NCBI GenBank assembly: GCA_951813075.1
Contig: OX638343.1
Coordinates: forward strand, 2,931,999-2,995,998
Origin: Arenicellales bacterium
GTDB taxonomy: Bacteria > Pseudomonadota > Gammaproteobacteria > Arenicellales > JAJDZL01
Reading direction: 5' to 3'
DNA: 64,000 nucleotides
Shown here: piece after piece, positions 28,591 to 37,905 of the stretch
How the letters are laid out: each line of letters opens with the position of its first letter
Position numbering within the stretch: position 1 is the stretch's first letter
Position numbers and translations under genes: made by a program
Notes under the pieces: generated by a model
Seen by the model: only the letters and a program-made list of their open reading frames with translations
The model's database searches: none
Told to the model about the DNA's origin: nothing

Positions 28591-30071
28591 ATGCAGTATC
28601 GGCAAAAGACTGTTCTGGAAAACAACTGAGTTGTCTTCTGAGCGGCTTACGCAAAATTGGTCAGGTTGACGATATTTCTATTGACAATCTTTGTCTGGAC
28701 AGTCGCAAAGCGCGTTCTGGAAGTCTGTTTTTCGCGGTGCCAGGCACTTGTCAGGATGGCCGGGATCACATCGCACAGGCGATGCAGGCGGGCGCCAGCG
28801 CGGTGCTGTATGAGGCGGAAGGCTGGACGATTGACGGTGTCGATGAGGAGCGTGTATTCGGTGTCAGTAATCTTCGTCGTCATATCGGATCAGTGGCAGA
28901 TGTCTTTTACGACAAGCCGTCCTCCCAGATGCATGTTGTGGGCATTACCGGCACCAATGGCAAATCGACCTGCGCAATGCTAACCGCTCAATCCCTGAAA
29001 CGACTGGGTAACAGTTGTGGCGTGATTGGAACACTCGGTTGCGGGTTTCCGGAGAATCTCAGGCAAGGTTCCCTGACGACGCCCGACCCGATTTCGCTTC
29101 ACCGCGATCTGGCTTTATTTGTGCGACAACAGGCGCGCTACGTGTGTCTGGAAGTCTCATCACATTCTCTCGATCAGGCGCGAAACGAAGGTGTGCGCTT
29201 TGGTACCGTCGTGTTTACCAATATCACCCGGGATCATTTGGACTATCACGGCACTCAGGAACATTACCGCACCAGCAAGTCAAAGTTGTTTACCGAGTCG
29301 TCTGCGTCCAGTGCGGTTTTGAATATCGATGATTCCTTTGGTCGGTCACTGGTCGAAATGTCAACTGCCGAGCGAATCGTGACTTACGGATCAGGTGTGG
29401 CTGACGTGAGACTCCTGGATTGTATCGCTGATATTCACGGGATGTCGCTGAGCCTCAGAATCGAAGGGCAGACAATTGATGTGCGCAGTGAACTACTCGG
29501 ACGAATCAATGCCACGAATATCCTGACCGTCGCCGCAGTACTGCACGCGCTGGAGTTTGAAGTCGATGAAATTGAACGTGGTTTGACGGGTCTTAAGCCG
29601 ATAGCCGGACGCATGGAACGAATTCCCGGGACAGCGGGACAACCGGCGGTCTTTGTTGACTACGCACACACGCCGGACGGATTGGAAAATGCTCTGACCA
29701 GCTTACGTGAGCTGAGTCGGGGCCGGTTGTGGTGTGTTTTTGGGTGTGGTGGAGACCGCGATGACGAAAAACGACCGATGATGGGTGCGATCGCCGAACG
29801 TATTGCGGATGAGGTTGTCATCACGGATGACAATCCGCGTAGCGAAAACCCGCAGAGAATTGCCAGACAAATCGCGGACGGCATGTCTTCAAAGCCCAAG
29901 ATCGTTCACGAAAGAAGCGATGCGATTCGCTATGCGATTGATCAGGCTGAACCACTGGACACCGTACTGATAGCTGGCAAGGGACACGAGACAACGCAGA
30001 CCTATCATCACGAAATACGATCCTTCAGCGACAGGAATTTCGCTGCCGGGTTACTGGGGAGTGAAGCATGA
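28587..30071 (+). CDS. murE: UDP-MurNAc-L-Ala-D-Glu:meso-diaminopimelate ligase
   Basis: This 494-residue Mur ligase adds the third residue of the peptidoglycan stem peptide in the cytoplasm. The ATP loop is GITGTNGKSTCAML near residue 118, with Ser in place of the second Thr of GKTT. The specificity motif DDNPRSENP (DNPR, near 414) marks it as a meso-diaminopimelate enzyme, as expected in Gram-negative bacteria. ATGA overlaps join it to ftsI and murF. Confidence 0.93.
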   Translation: MNAVSAKDCSGKQLSCLLSGLRKIGQVDDISIDNLCLDSRKARSGSLFFAVPGTCQDGRDHIAQAMQAGASAVLYEAEGWTIDGVDEERVFGVSNLRRHIGSVADVFYDKPSSQMHVVGITGTNGKSTCAMLTAQSLKRLGNSCGVIGTLGCGFPENLRQGSLTTPDPISLHRDLALFVRQQARYVCLEVSSHSLDQARNEGVRFGTVVFTNITRDHLDYHGTQEHYRTSKSKLFTESSASSAVLNIDDSFGRSLVEMSTAERIVTYGSGVADVRLLDCIADIHGMSLSLRIEGQTIDVRSELLGRINATNILTVAAVLHALEFEVDEIERGLTGLKPIAGRMERIPGTAGQPAVFVDYAHTPDGLENALTSLRELSRGRLWCVFGCGGDRDDEKRPMMGAIAERIADEVVITDDNPRSENPQRIARQIADGMSSKPKIVHERSDAIRYAIDQAEPLDTVLIAGKGHETTQTYHHEIRSFSDRNFAAGLLGSEA

Positions 30072-31414
30072 TGGACATGCAAATCGTCGCACAGGCTGTT
30101 AACGGCGTTCACTTCGGAGAAAATTCGTGGGTCCGCGATGTCAGCACCGATTCACGTCGCATCACGGATGGTTGCCTATTCGTCGCCTTGAGAGGCGAGA
30201 GGTTTGATGGGCATCAGTTTGTGAGCGATGCGGTGGATTCCGGCGCAGCTGGTGCCTTGGTCGATCAGTCGATGGACGTAGCCGTCCCGCAGGTGGTTGT
30301 CGATGATACCGAAATCGCACTCGGACAATTGGCCGCCAAGTGGCGCGGTCGTTTCGATTCGCCGCTGATCGCGGTAACAGGATCGAACGGCAAGACAACA
30401 GTCAAGGAAATGATCGGCACCATCTTGGGTGAAGAAGCGCCGACGCTGGTTTCGCACGGTAACTACAACAATACAGTCGGATTGCCACTTTCCCTTTTAC
30501 GATTCAGGGAAACGCATAAATATGCGGTCGTTGAGATTGGAATGAATCAGATCGGTGAGATCAGATATCTGTCGAAATTGGCGCGTCCGGACATTGCAGT
30601 GATCACCAACGCCGGTTTGGCACATCTGGAATTCCTGCACTCGGTTCAGCAGGTTGCAATCGAAAAAGGGAGTCTGCTGAACGGATTGAACGCTGATGGT
30701 GTCGCGGTGCTCAACCGAAACGATGATCAGTTTGATTACTGGAAAAAACAGGCTGATGGTCGGCGAGTGATCTCATTTGGACTCACTGCGAACTCAGATG
30801 TTTACGCGCAGTTCAAGCCCCTGGAATTTGGTTCTGAGTTGCGTCTGACGACCGAACTAGGTGTAGTCGAAGCCGAACTGAAACTTGCCGGCGTGCACAA
30901 CGTCTTCAATGCATCGGCGGCAGTTGCTGCTGCAATCGGTGCCGGAGTAGATGTTGAAAAAATCGCAGTCGGACTCGGAAAGATGCAGGCGGTATCGGGC
31001 AGGTTGCAACTGAGAAAACACCGAGCCGGCGGAACTCTGGTAGACGATACCTACAACGCGAATCCGGATTCTGTTGCAGCTGCACTGAAGGTATTGGGTA
31101 ACTTCTCAGGCGATCGGCGCCTGGTGATTGGTGACATGTTTGAACTGGGTGAGAATGCCGAGAACTTTCATCGAGAAATCGGCGCACAGGCGCGAGCGGC
31201 TGGTATCGGCAGACTCTATGCGATAGGTGAACTTTGCAAGAGCGCGGCGAAGGAATTTGGACGCGGCGCCACACACTACGGAAATCATCATGACTTGATC
31301 CAGGATCTGAGCCAGAATCTGGATTCGAGTACGGTCATTCTCGTCAAAGGTTCGCGAGGCATGAGAATGGAGCACGTTGCGAATGCCCTATGTACTGAGG
31401 GTTCGACATGCTGA
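30068..31414 (+). CDS. murF: UDP-MurNAc-tripeptide:D-Ala-D-Ala ligase
   Basis: This 448-residue Mur ligase adds the D-Ala-D-Ala dipeptide to complete the UDP-MurNAc-pentapeptide. It has an N-terminal uridine-binding domain (VRDVSTDSRRITDGCLFVAL), the ATP loop VTGSNGKTTVKEMI near residue 105, GNYNNTVGLPLSLL, and C-terminal DTYNANPDSV and VLGNFSGDRRLVIGDMFELG. It overlaps mraY by 7 bases. The dipeptide-making ddl gene is not in the cluster. Confidence 0.93.
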   Translation: MMDMQIVAQAVNGVHFGENSWVRDVSTDSRRITDGCLFVALRGERFDGHQFVSDAVDSGAAGALVDQSMDVAVPQVVVDDTEIALGQLAAKWRGRFDSPLIAVTGSNGKTTVKEMIGTILGEEAPTLVSHGNYNNTVGLPLSLLRFRETHKYAVVEIGMNQIGEIRYLSKLARPDIAVITNAGLAHLEFLHSVQQVAIEKGSLLNGLNADGVAVLNRNDDQFDYWKKQADGRRVISFGLTANSDVYAQFKPLEFGSELRLTTELGVVEAELKLAGVHNVFNASAAVAAAIGAGVDVEKIAVGLGKMQAVSGRLQLRKHRAGGTLVDDTYNANPDSVAAALKVLGNFSGDRRLVIGDMFELGENAENFHREIGAQARAAGIGRLYAIGELCKSAAKEFGRGATHYGNHHDLIQDLSQNLDSSTVILVKGSRGMRMEHVANALCTEGSTC

Positions 31415-32499
31415 CGCATCTTTTCCTATCAATGACTAGTGAGTACAGCTGGCTGAATGTCTTTCGCTATGTCACGTTTCGCGGTGTGCTTGCGGTGCTG
31501 ACTGCGCTGGGCCTGGGTGTCGTTGTGTTCCCCTATGCAATTCGGAAACTCAGACAGTATTCCATCGGAGAGGTGACACGGGATGACGATGTACCGATGC
31601 ACTCCGACAAGGGTGGCACTCCAACTATGGGAGGCGTCATAATTATTTTTTCGGTGTGTATTGCAGTCTTGTTATGGGCAGATCTGAATACACGATTTGT
31701 CTGGATCGCGCTACTGGGATTGCTGGGTTTCGGTCTGATCGGTTTTGTTGACGATTGGGTCAAACTTAAAAGCGTTGTGAATGGTACAAGACGCGGTCTC
31801 AGTGTCCGAGTCAAGTTGCTGATGCAAATTGTAGTTGCGGCTGCGGTTGCATTGGCTTTCTATATGAGCGCTACATCGCCAATTGAAACGGCTTATATCA
31901 TTCCGATCTTTAAAGACATTTCGCTTGATTTTGGTATCTGGTTCATTCCGCTGACGATGCTTGTCATCGTCGCTACGAGCAACGCGACGAATCTCACAGA
32001 TGGTCTGGACGGTCTTGCAATTCTACCGATTGTTCTGGTTGCCGGTGGACTGGGCATATTCAGTTATGCAACCGGTCATTCTGTATTTTCAGAATACCTT
32101 GCGATTCCATTTATCGAGGGCGCGAGCGAGTTGGCGATATTTTGCGCGTCAATCGTCGGTGGCGGTCTCGCATTCCTGGTGTTCAACTGCCATCCAGCGC
32201 AGGTTTTCATGGGTGATGTCGGAGCACTTGCCTTGGGAACAGCCATTGCGATCGTCGCTGTGGCAGTCAGACAGGAATTGATTCTGTTCGTGATGGGTGG
32301 GCTGTTCGTTCTGGAAGCTTTATCAGTAATCACGCAGGTTATTTCATACAAACTGTTCGGTCGACGAATCTGGCTGATGTCGCCCCTGCATCATCATCTG
32401 GAACTCAAGCAATGGCCTGAGACCCGGATCACTGTCCGTCTGTGGATAGTATCGTTCGTGCTGGTTTTGGCCGGACTGGCAACACTAAAAATCAGATAA
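31408..32499 (+). CDS. mraY: Phospho-MurNAc-pentapeptide transferase (lipid I synthase)
   Basis: This 363-residue protein of about ten membrane helices transfers phospho-MurNAc-pentapeptide to undecaprenyl phosphate, making lipid I on the inner face of the membrane. Catalytic and substrate segments are present: HSDKGGTPTMGGVI, FVDDWVK (Asp pair), NATNLTDGLDGLA, FNCHPAQVFMGDVGALALG and SPLHHHLELKQWPETRIT. The ATG start lies inside the end of murF. Confidence 0.95.
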   Translation: MLTHLFLSMTSEYSWLNVFRYVTFRGVLAVLTALGLGVVVFPYAIRKLRQYSIGEVTRDDDVPMHSDKGGTPTMGGVIIIFSVCIAVLLWADLNTRFVWIALLGLLGFGLIGFVDDWVKLKSVVNGTRRGLSVRVKLLMQIVVAAAVALAFYMSATSPIETAYIIPIFKDISLDFGIWFIPLTMLVIVATSNATNLTDGLDGLAILPIVLVAGGLGIFSYATGHSVFSEYLAIPFIEGASELAIFCASIVGGGLAFLVFNCHPAQVFMGDVGALALGTAIAIVAVAVRQELILFVMGGLFVLEALSVITQVISYKLFGRRIWLMSPLHHHLELKQWPETRITVRLWIVSFVLVLAGLATLKIR

Positions 32500-32511
32500 G
32501 GAGAGAAGGTT

Positions 32512-33885
32512 ATGTGGACAATGCAAAACACAAAACGTAATTCAGTACCGAATGCTGTTGTCATTGGCTTGGGAAAGAGCAGCATCTCCTGTGCAGCCTT
32601 TCTGATTGATGAAGGCTGGGACGTGGAGATGCTTGATGTAAAGCCACATCCGCAGCTTGAACGGCTTGTTGAATCAGAATTGCCCGGCATCATCATTCAT
32701 ACAGAAGTTGACCCCCATGCTTTCTTGAATGCTGAGCTGGTCGTAATGACCCGGGCGATGACAGGGCTCTACTCAGAAGTGGTGGATCTTGCCGGTAAAT
32801 ACGGTTGTCGCACCATGACCAGCTTGGAACTGTTCTTTGAGTGTTCGAAAAAGCCGATTGCGGCGATTGTCGGAAACAACGGCAAAAGTACGGTTCTCGC
32901 ACTGGTCGACGCGATCGCTAGCAGTCAGGGTCAAGCCGCTTGTATCGACGCCAAAAACGGATATCCATTTCTGGATTTGCTTGATGCAAGTCAACCCGAT
33001 ACTTACATACTGGAACTCTCTACCCAACAGCTGGCTCAGGCGCAATCAGTCAGTCCTGACGTTGTCGCAATTCTGAACCAAGCCGCAGAACCAGTTAATC
33101 AGAACGGGGGGATTCCATCGTATGACGCAATGACCAGGGTTGCGAGTAATGCCAGAATGTCAGTTTTGAATCGTGATGATCCGGTGGTATCTCAAATGGG
33201 AATCCGCGGTGCGAGTATCGAATACGGTCTGAGCGAACCGAAGTGTGATTCGGATTACGGAATTTTACAAAAGGGCACATCGCGGTGGATTGCGAAAGGT
33301 GCCGAGAAACTGATCAAAATCAATAACTGTGAGCTGCAGGGAAGTCACAATGAACTCAATCTACTGGCGGCGTGTGCAGTTGCCGATGCGGTCGGTTATT
33401 CGGTATCTGCAGCACAGTCCACCATCACAAAATTCAAGGGACTGCCGTACAGCTGTGAAGACGAAGGGCGCAGGAATGGCATCCGTTGGGTGAATGATGC
33501 AAGATCAACGAACGTTGATTCTACAATCGCCGCAATCGAATCTTCAGATGAACCTGTGGTGCTGATTGCAGGTGGTTTGAGTCGAGGTGACGATTTTTCC
33601 AAAATCACTGAAAAGGTTAACGGAAAACTGATTGGCTGTGTGCTTTTTGGCCGCGACGGCTGGAAGCTTGATCAATCATTTAATGGTGTCAAAACAAAAG
33701 AACTAGTCGATGGCATTGATGATGCGATTACCGTAGCGGAAAAGATTGCGAGTGAAGGAGATTGTGTCGTGTTTTCTCCAGGCTGCGTCAGCCACGATAT
33801 GTTTACAGATTACGAGCAGCGCGGCGAAACTTTCAGTCGCGCCCTGAAAACTCATTTTGATGATAGCGGTTCAAACACTACATAA
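32512..33885 (+). CDS. murD: UDP-MurNAc-L-alanine:D-glutamate ligase
   Basis: This 457-residue Mur ligase adds D-glutamate to UDP-MurNAc-L-Ala. It has an N-terminal Rossmann-like domain (VVIGLGKSSISCAAFL), the ATP loop IVGNNGKSTVLALV near residue 121 (Asn-Asn-Gly-Lys-Ser in place of the common TNGKT), and the C-terminal GIRWVNDARSTNVDST and VLIAGGLSRGDDF. AGGAG precedes the ATG at 32512. Its 3' end overlaps ftsW. The enzyme acting just before it, MurC, is not encoded in the cluster. Confidence 0.92.
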   Translation: MWTMQNTKRNSVPNAVVIGLGKSSISCAAFLIDEGWDVEMLDVKPHPQLERLVESELPGIIIHTEVDPHAFLNAELVVMTRAMTGLYSEVVDLAGKYGCRTMTSLELFFECSKKPIAAIVGNNGKSTVLALVDAIASSQGQAACIDAKNGYPFLDLLDASQPDTYILELSTQQLAQAQSVSPDVVAILNQAAEPVNQNGGIPSYDAMTRVASNARMSVLNRDDPVVSQMGIRGASIEYGLSEPKCDSDYGILQKGTSRWIAKGAEKLIKINNCELQGSHNELNLLAACAVADAVGYSVSAAQSTITKFKGLPYSCEDEGRRNGIRWVNDARSTNVDSTIAAIESSDEPVVLIAGGLSRGDDFSKITEKVNGKLIGCVLFGRDGWKLDQSFNGVKTKELVDGIDDAITVAEKIASEGDCVVFSPGCVSHDMFTDYEQRGETFSRALKTHFDDSGSNTT

Positions 33886-35014
33886 AGAAAAGGCGCTCAA
33901 TCGCAGCATGATGTTTTTCGACCCCATGCTGTTGGTTGTTTACCTGCTTCTGGTGACGCTGGGCATTGTCACTGCCTACTCGGCGACAATCGCTCAGGCA
34001 TTTGACGCGGGTGACACATTCATGTACTTGAGGAAAAATTTTATCAATGCGCTTTTTGCACTGACTGCAATGCTGGTGGCATCTTTGATTCCATTTCGCT
34101 TCTGGCAGAAAACCGCACCGGTCATGTTGCTTGGCGGAATCATATTGCTGGCTTTGGTATTCGTACCTGCTCTCGGAGTTGAAATCAACGGAAGCCACCG
34201 ATGGATCCGGGTTGCAAGCTTTAATCTCCAGCCATCGGAGTTTGCCGAATTGGCGTTCATCATGTTCGCAGCCGATTACATATCCTCGCGGCGCAATCTA
34301 TTGAATTCCACTTTTGGCGACATCCTGCCAATATTCGGTGTGTTTTCGGTATTCGCAGTACTGCTTTTGCTGGAACCGGATTTTGGCAGTGCGGTTGTTC
34401 TTGGTACGACTTTGGTTTGCTTGTTGTTTCTCAATGGAATGCGATTTTTCCATCTGGCAATGACTATGGGTGCGGGATTGCTTTTCGTGACGATGCTCGT
34501 CGTACTGGAACCTTATCGCTTGACGCGGCTTTTATCGTTCATGAATCCGTTCGACGATCCATTCAATACCGGATTTCAATTGACTCAGTCTCTGATTGCC
34601 TTCGGCAGAGGGGAGCTGTTTGGTGTGGGGATCGGCAACAGTGTGCAAAAACTGTTCTATCTTCCTTATGCGGGGTCAGATTTTCTGCTGGCGATCATTG
34701 CCGAGGAACTCGGTTTCGTAGGCATTTTCGCAGTGATAACACTGTTCGTAGTTCTGACCTGGAGAATTTTTCACATCAGTTGGTTGGCAGGTGCGAGCGG
34801 CGAACGATTCGGGATGGTGCTGTGCCAGGGCATCGCAGTACTGATTGCTGTGTCTGCGATGATCAACATGGGTGTGAACATGGGTGTTCTGCCGACAAAG
34901 GGTCTCACTTTGCCGTTCATGAGTGAAGGTGGGACCAGTCTGATCGCCTGCTCAGCTGCAATCGGAATTGTTTTTGCGGTGGAGCGATACACGCGGCAGG
35001 TGTCGGAACGATGA
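33860..35014 (+). CDS. ftsW: Septal peptidoglycan polymerase FtsW
   Basis: A SEDS-family glycosyltransferase of about 384 residues with some ten membrane helices; it polymerises lipid II at the septum with FtsI. Family signatures: GIEINGSHRWIR-type segment (VEINGSHRWIRVASFNLQPSE), LLLEPDFGSAVV, IGNSVQKLFYLPYAGSDF with the following AIIAEELGF, and the late NMGVNMGVLPTKGLTLPF. I use the ATG at 33860, 26 bases inside murD; an ATG at 33908 would give a shorter cytoplasmic tail. Its stop overlaps murG by 4 bases. Confidence 0.93.
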   Translation: MIAVQTLHKEKALNRSMMFFDPMLLVVYLLLVTLGIVTAYSATIAQAFDAGDTFMYLRKNFINALFALTAMLVASLIPFRFWQKTAPVMLLGGIILLALVFVPALGVEINGSHRWIRVASFNLQPSEFAELAFIMFAADYISSRRNLLNSTFGDILPIFGVFSVFAVLLLLEPDFGSAVVLGTTLVCLLFLNGMRFFHLAMTMGAGLLFVTMLVVLEPYRLTRLLSFMNPFDDPFNTGFQLTQSLIAFGRGELFGVGIGNSVQKLFYLPYAGSDFLLAIIAEELGFVGIFAVITLFVVLTWRIFHISWLAGASGERFGMVLCQGIAVLIAVSAMINMGVNMGVLPTKGLTLPFMSEGGTSLIACSAAIGIVFAVERYTRQVSER

Positions 35015-36087
35015 ATACTGTAATCATCATGGCAGGCGGGACCGGAGGCCACATTTATCCGGCACTGGCGGTCGGTACAGCGTTGCGGGAACGTGGCGTG
35101 AAGGTTTGCTGGATGGGTGTACACGACGGTCTTGAATCCCGTCTTGCCCGCGATGAGGGGTTTGAGTTCGATTCGGTCAGGACACGTGGTGTATGGGGGA
35201 AAGGAATCACACGCTGGTTGACGATGCCGCTTTGGATATCAGTTGCGATACTGCAGTGTATCGGCATCATTTTACGTCGAAGACCGGATGCACTACTGGG
35301 GATGGGAGGATATGTCTGTGGTCCAGGTGGTCTGGCTGGATGGCTGCTTCGACGGCCTTTGGTGATTCATGAGTCGAATTTCATTCCAGGATTTACCAAT
35401 CGGGTGCTCGCCTTTCTTGCGACTCGCGTTTTGACTGGATTCGAGGATACAACAATGGCAGGTAAGCCAATCTGGGTCGGAACACCGATTCGGGAGAAGA
35501 TCATCAAGATCGGAGAAAATCGCGATCTATTGGATCTCGAACAGCATCGTTCGCTGAATCTTTTGGTTATCGGAGGGAGTCAGGGTGCGCGCGCTTTGAA
35601 CGAGGCGTTACCAGAAGCACTGTCAAATCTGCCCGATGATCTCGTACCGAATGTCAGACATCAGTCCGGAGTCGGAATGGGTGTCGGCACGGTACAGCAC
35701 TATCAATCCCGAGGAGTCAATGCCGAAGTTACCGAATACATCGAAGACATGTCGGAAGCGTATCAATGGGCCGATGTCATCGTTGCCCGTGCAGGTGCCA
35801 TGTCGCTTGCCGAGATTTCAGCGATTGGCCTGGCCGCGGTGCTGGTGCCTTTCCCGTATGCGGCAAGGGACCATCAGCGCGTGAATGCGCAGATTTTCGA
35901 AAACAAAGATTGCGCTTTGGTGTGTATGCAAGGCGAGCACTTTATTCAGTGTCTGGTTGAACATCTCAAGACAATTCTGAGCGATCGCGGATTGATCCGA
36001 CGAATGTCGGTACGGATCAAACAGATGGCGAGAACGGATTCGACTGAACTGGTTGTCAGAAACTGCATGGAAGTCATGCGATCATGA
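35011..36087 (+). CDS. murG: Undecaprenyldiphospho-MurNAc-pentapeptide GlcNAc transferase (lipid II synthase)
   Basis: This 358-residue GT-B glycosyltransferase adds GlcNAc to lipid I at the inner membrane. Signatures: N-terminal IIMAGGTGGHIYPALAVG, GGYVCGPGGLAGWLL, HESNFIPGFTNRVL, and in the UDP-GlcNAc half VIGGSQGARALNEALP and RAGAMSLAEISAIGLAAVLVPFP. It overlaps ftsW by 4 bases. In most gammaproteobacteria murC follows; here murB follows directly after 10 bases. Confidence 0.94.
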   Translation: MNTVIIMAGGTGGHIYPALAVGTALRERGVKVCWMGVHDGLESRLARDEGFEFDSVRTRGVWGKGITRWLTMPLWISVAILQCIGIILRRRPDALLGMGGYVCGPGGLAGWLLRRPLVIHESNFIPGFTNRVLAFLATRVLTGFEDTTMAGKPIWVGTPIREKIIKIGENRDLLDLEQHRSLNLLVIGGSQGARALNEALPEALSNLPDDLVPNVRHQSGVGMGVGTVQHYQSRGVNAEVTEYIEDMSEAYQWADVIVARAGAMSLAEISAIGLAAVLVPFPYAARDHQRVNAQIFENKDCALVCMQGEHFIQCLVEHLKTILSDRGLIRRMSVRIKQMARTDSTELVVRNCMEVMRS

Positions 36088-36097
36088 GCCGACAGAA

Positions 36098-37018
36098 ATG
36101 AATGGATCAAGTTTTTTGGACATACCCATGCACGGATTAATTGGAGAACTGCGACAGGATGAGCCGATGAGCCGGCATACCAGCTGGCGCGCTGGTGGTC
36201 GTGCGAGCGTGTTCTACACACCGAAAGGTAAAGACGACCTGGGAGAATTTCTCAGACGGGTACCGGACGATGCAGAGATCGCATGGTGTGGCCTGGGCAG
36301 CAACATGCTGGTCAGAGACGGTGGATTTCCGGGTATTGTGATATCGACGCTGAAAGGTTTGAATAAGTTGCACAAAGCCGGTGATACAGAGGTATATGGC
36401 GAAGCTGGTGTACCGGGTGCGAAACTTGCGAAGTTTTCGGTGAAGCATTCTCTTTGCGATGCTGAATTCATGGTAGGCATTCCGGGAACTGTCGGCGGAG
36501 CACTTGCAATGAACGCGGGGTGCTTCGGTTCGGAAACCTGGGAAATCGTTGGCCAAGTTGACACAATCAACCGCAGCGGTGAGCAGAAACGAAAGAACTG
36601 CGATGAGTTTGACTGGGGTTATCGGTTTGTCGAAAAGGATTGCGAGGAATGGTTTACCGGGGCACAGTTCAATCTCACAGCGTGTGACAGCAGCCAAGGT
36701 AAGGAGAACATCAGAAGATTGCTGAAGACTCGATCGGAGACACAGCCGATTCAGACGGCCAATGCAGGGTCTGTATTTCGCAATCCAATGGGCGATTTTG
36801 CGGCGCGGTTGATTGAGACAGCAGGACTTAAGAATTTTCAAATCGGTCAAGCTGGTATTTCCGGAGTGCACGCGAATTTCATTGAAAACAAAGGTAAAGC
36901 GACTGCGGCCGATATCGAGAACCTGATCGGTCACGCTGTCGAAGAGGTCGAGAAGGTTCATGGGATTCGACTTGAGCTTGAAGTGAAAATCATCGGAAGG
37001 ACGAAATCGGACGAGTAG
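36098..37018 (+). CDS. murB: UDP-N-acetylenolpyruvoylglucosamine reductase
   Basis: MurB uses FAD and NADPH to reduce the enolpyruvyl group, yielding UDP-MurNAc. About 306 residues from the ATG at 36098. Signatures: HTSWRAGGRASVFY, CGLGSNMLVRDGGFPG (FAD), GIPGTVGGALAMNAGCFG, and the C-terminal AGSVFRNP and IETAGLKNFQIGQAGISGVHANFI. The RNP-type segment with the catalytic Ser (AGSVFRNP) fits a type II MurB. It directly follows murG, where murC is normally found, and abuts ftsQ. Confidence 0.93.
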   Translation: MNGSSFLDIPMHGLIGELRQDEPMSRHTSWRAGGRASVFYTPKGKDDLGEFLRRVPDDAEIAWCGLGSNMLVRDGGFPGIVISTLKGLNKLHKAGDTEVYGEAGVPGAKLAKFSVKHSLCDAEFMVGIPGTVGGALAMNAGCFGSETWEIVGQVDTINRSGEQKRKNCDEFDWGYRFVEKDCEEWFTGAQFNLTACDSSQGKENIRRLLKTRSETQPIQTANAGSVFRNPMGDFAARLIETAGLKNFQIGQAGISGVHANFIENKGKATAADIENLIGHAVEEVEKVHGIRLELEVKIIGRTKSDE

Positions 37019-37890
37019 TGACAATGCAGAATCATCAGGTTAAAAATATCACACATCACGGTCGCCCGAACAGTGCGGTCAGCAGTGATTCGGCGCGGGG
37101 AAACGGCGTCGTTATGGTGTCGATTCTGGCAGTGGTTTTGTTTGCTGGTGCGGTTTTCGGATTGGGTCTGGATTATCTCCTGCATCCCCAGCGATTTCCG
37201 TTGAAGCACATCAATGTTGAGGGTGAACTGATCAACACACATCCCAGCCAAGTGCAGAAGGCGATTGCACAAGTCATATCTTCCAGCAATATTCTGCGGG
37301 TAGATGTGTCGAAGGCTGTTGCTGCGGCCCAAGCGTTGCCTTGGGTGGAAAATGCCAAGATCAACCGTAGATGGCCGGACACGCTCGAAGTGCGTGTTAA
37401 TGAGAGAGTCATCAGCGCGCGCTGGAATGTTGACAGCTGGCTGGATCAGACTGGTGTTGCGGTTACATTGCCGGACTATAACGACGAGAGTCTCCCGAAA
37501 TTGCGCGGTGCGGATGGATCCCAGAAGGAAGTGCTGAAAAAATATCGGCTATTCGAGAAGATTGTCGGTAAATACGGCCTCACAGTCATGGAACTGTCAA
37601 GATCGGAACGCGGTAGTTGGAATGTCCATCTGCAAGCTATCAATAGTGAGGCGCAAGAGACAGCACTGGCAGATGATCAGGGTACAGACCGCGAATCATT
37701 CAAGGTAATTCTCGGCAGAAATGATCCGGCGAATCGAGTTGAGCGGTTTGGGCGATTGTATTCGGAACGGTTTCACAATGTTGTAGATCAGATTTCGGTC
37801 GTGGATATGCGCTATCCAGATGGTGTTTCAGTGCGTTGGGTGGACAAGACACCGCGATTGAATGGGGTCATTAAATTGAAAAATTCTTAA
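37018..37890 (+). CDS. ftsQ: Cell division protein FtsQ
   Basis: A 290-residue bitopic divisome protein with a cytoplasmic N-terminal tail of about 35 residues, one membrane helix (MVSILAVVLFAGAVFGLGL), a POTRA domain (FPLKHINVEGELINTHPSQVQ) and a beta domain that contacts FtsB. WVENAKINRRWPDTLEVRV is the conserved POTRA end. The frame opens at a GTG overlapping the murB stop by one base; an ATG at 37024 is an alternative. No ddl gene precedes it, unlike the usual order. Confidence 0.9.
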   Translation: MTMQNHQVKNITHHGRPNSAVSSDSARGNGVVMVSILAVVLFAGAVFGLGLDYLLHPQRFPLKHINVEGELINTHPSQVQKAIAQVISSSNILRVDVSKAVAAAQALPWVENAKINRRWPDTLEVRVNERVISARWNVDSWLDQTGVAVTLPDYNDESLPKLRGADGSQKEVLKKYRLFEKIVGKYGLTVMELSRSERGSWNVHLQAINSEAQETALADDQGTDRESFKVILGRNDPANRVERFGRLYSERFHNVVDQISVVDMRYPDGVSVRWVDKTPRLNGVIKLKNS

Positions 37891-37905
37891 TGGAGTTAGA
37901 AACAA

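Noticed and set aside
36137..37024. 295-codon minus-strand frame opposite murB
   Set aside because: Covers murB exactly in antisense and matches no family; murB has all diagnostic motifs.
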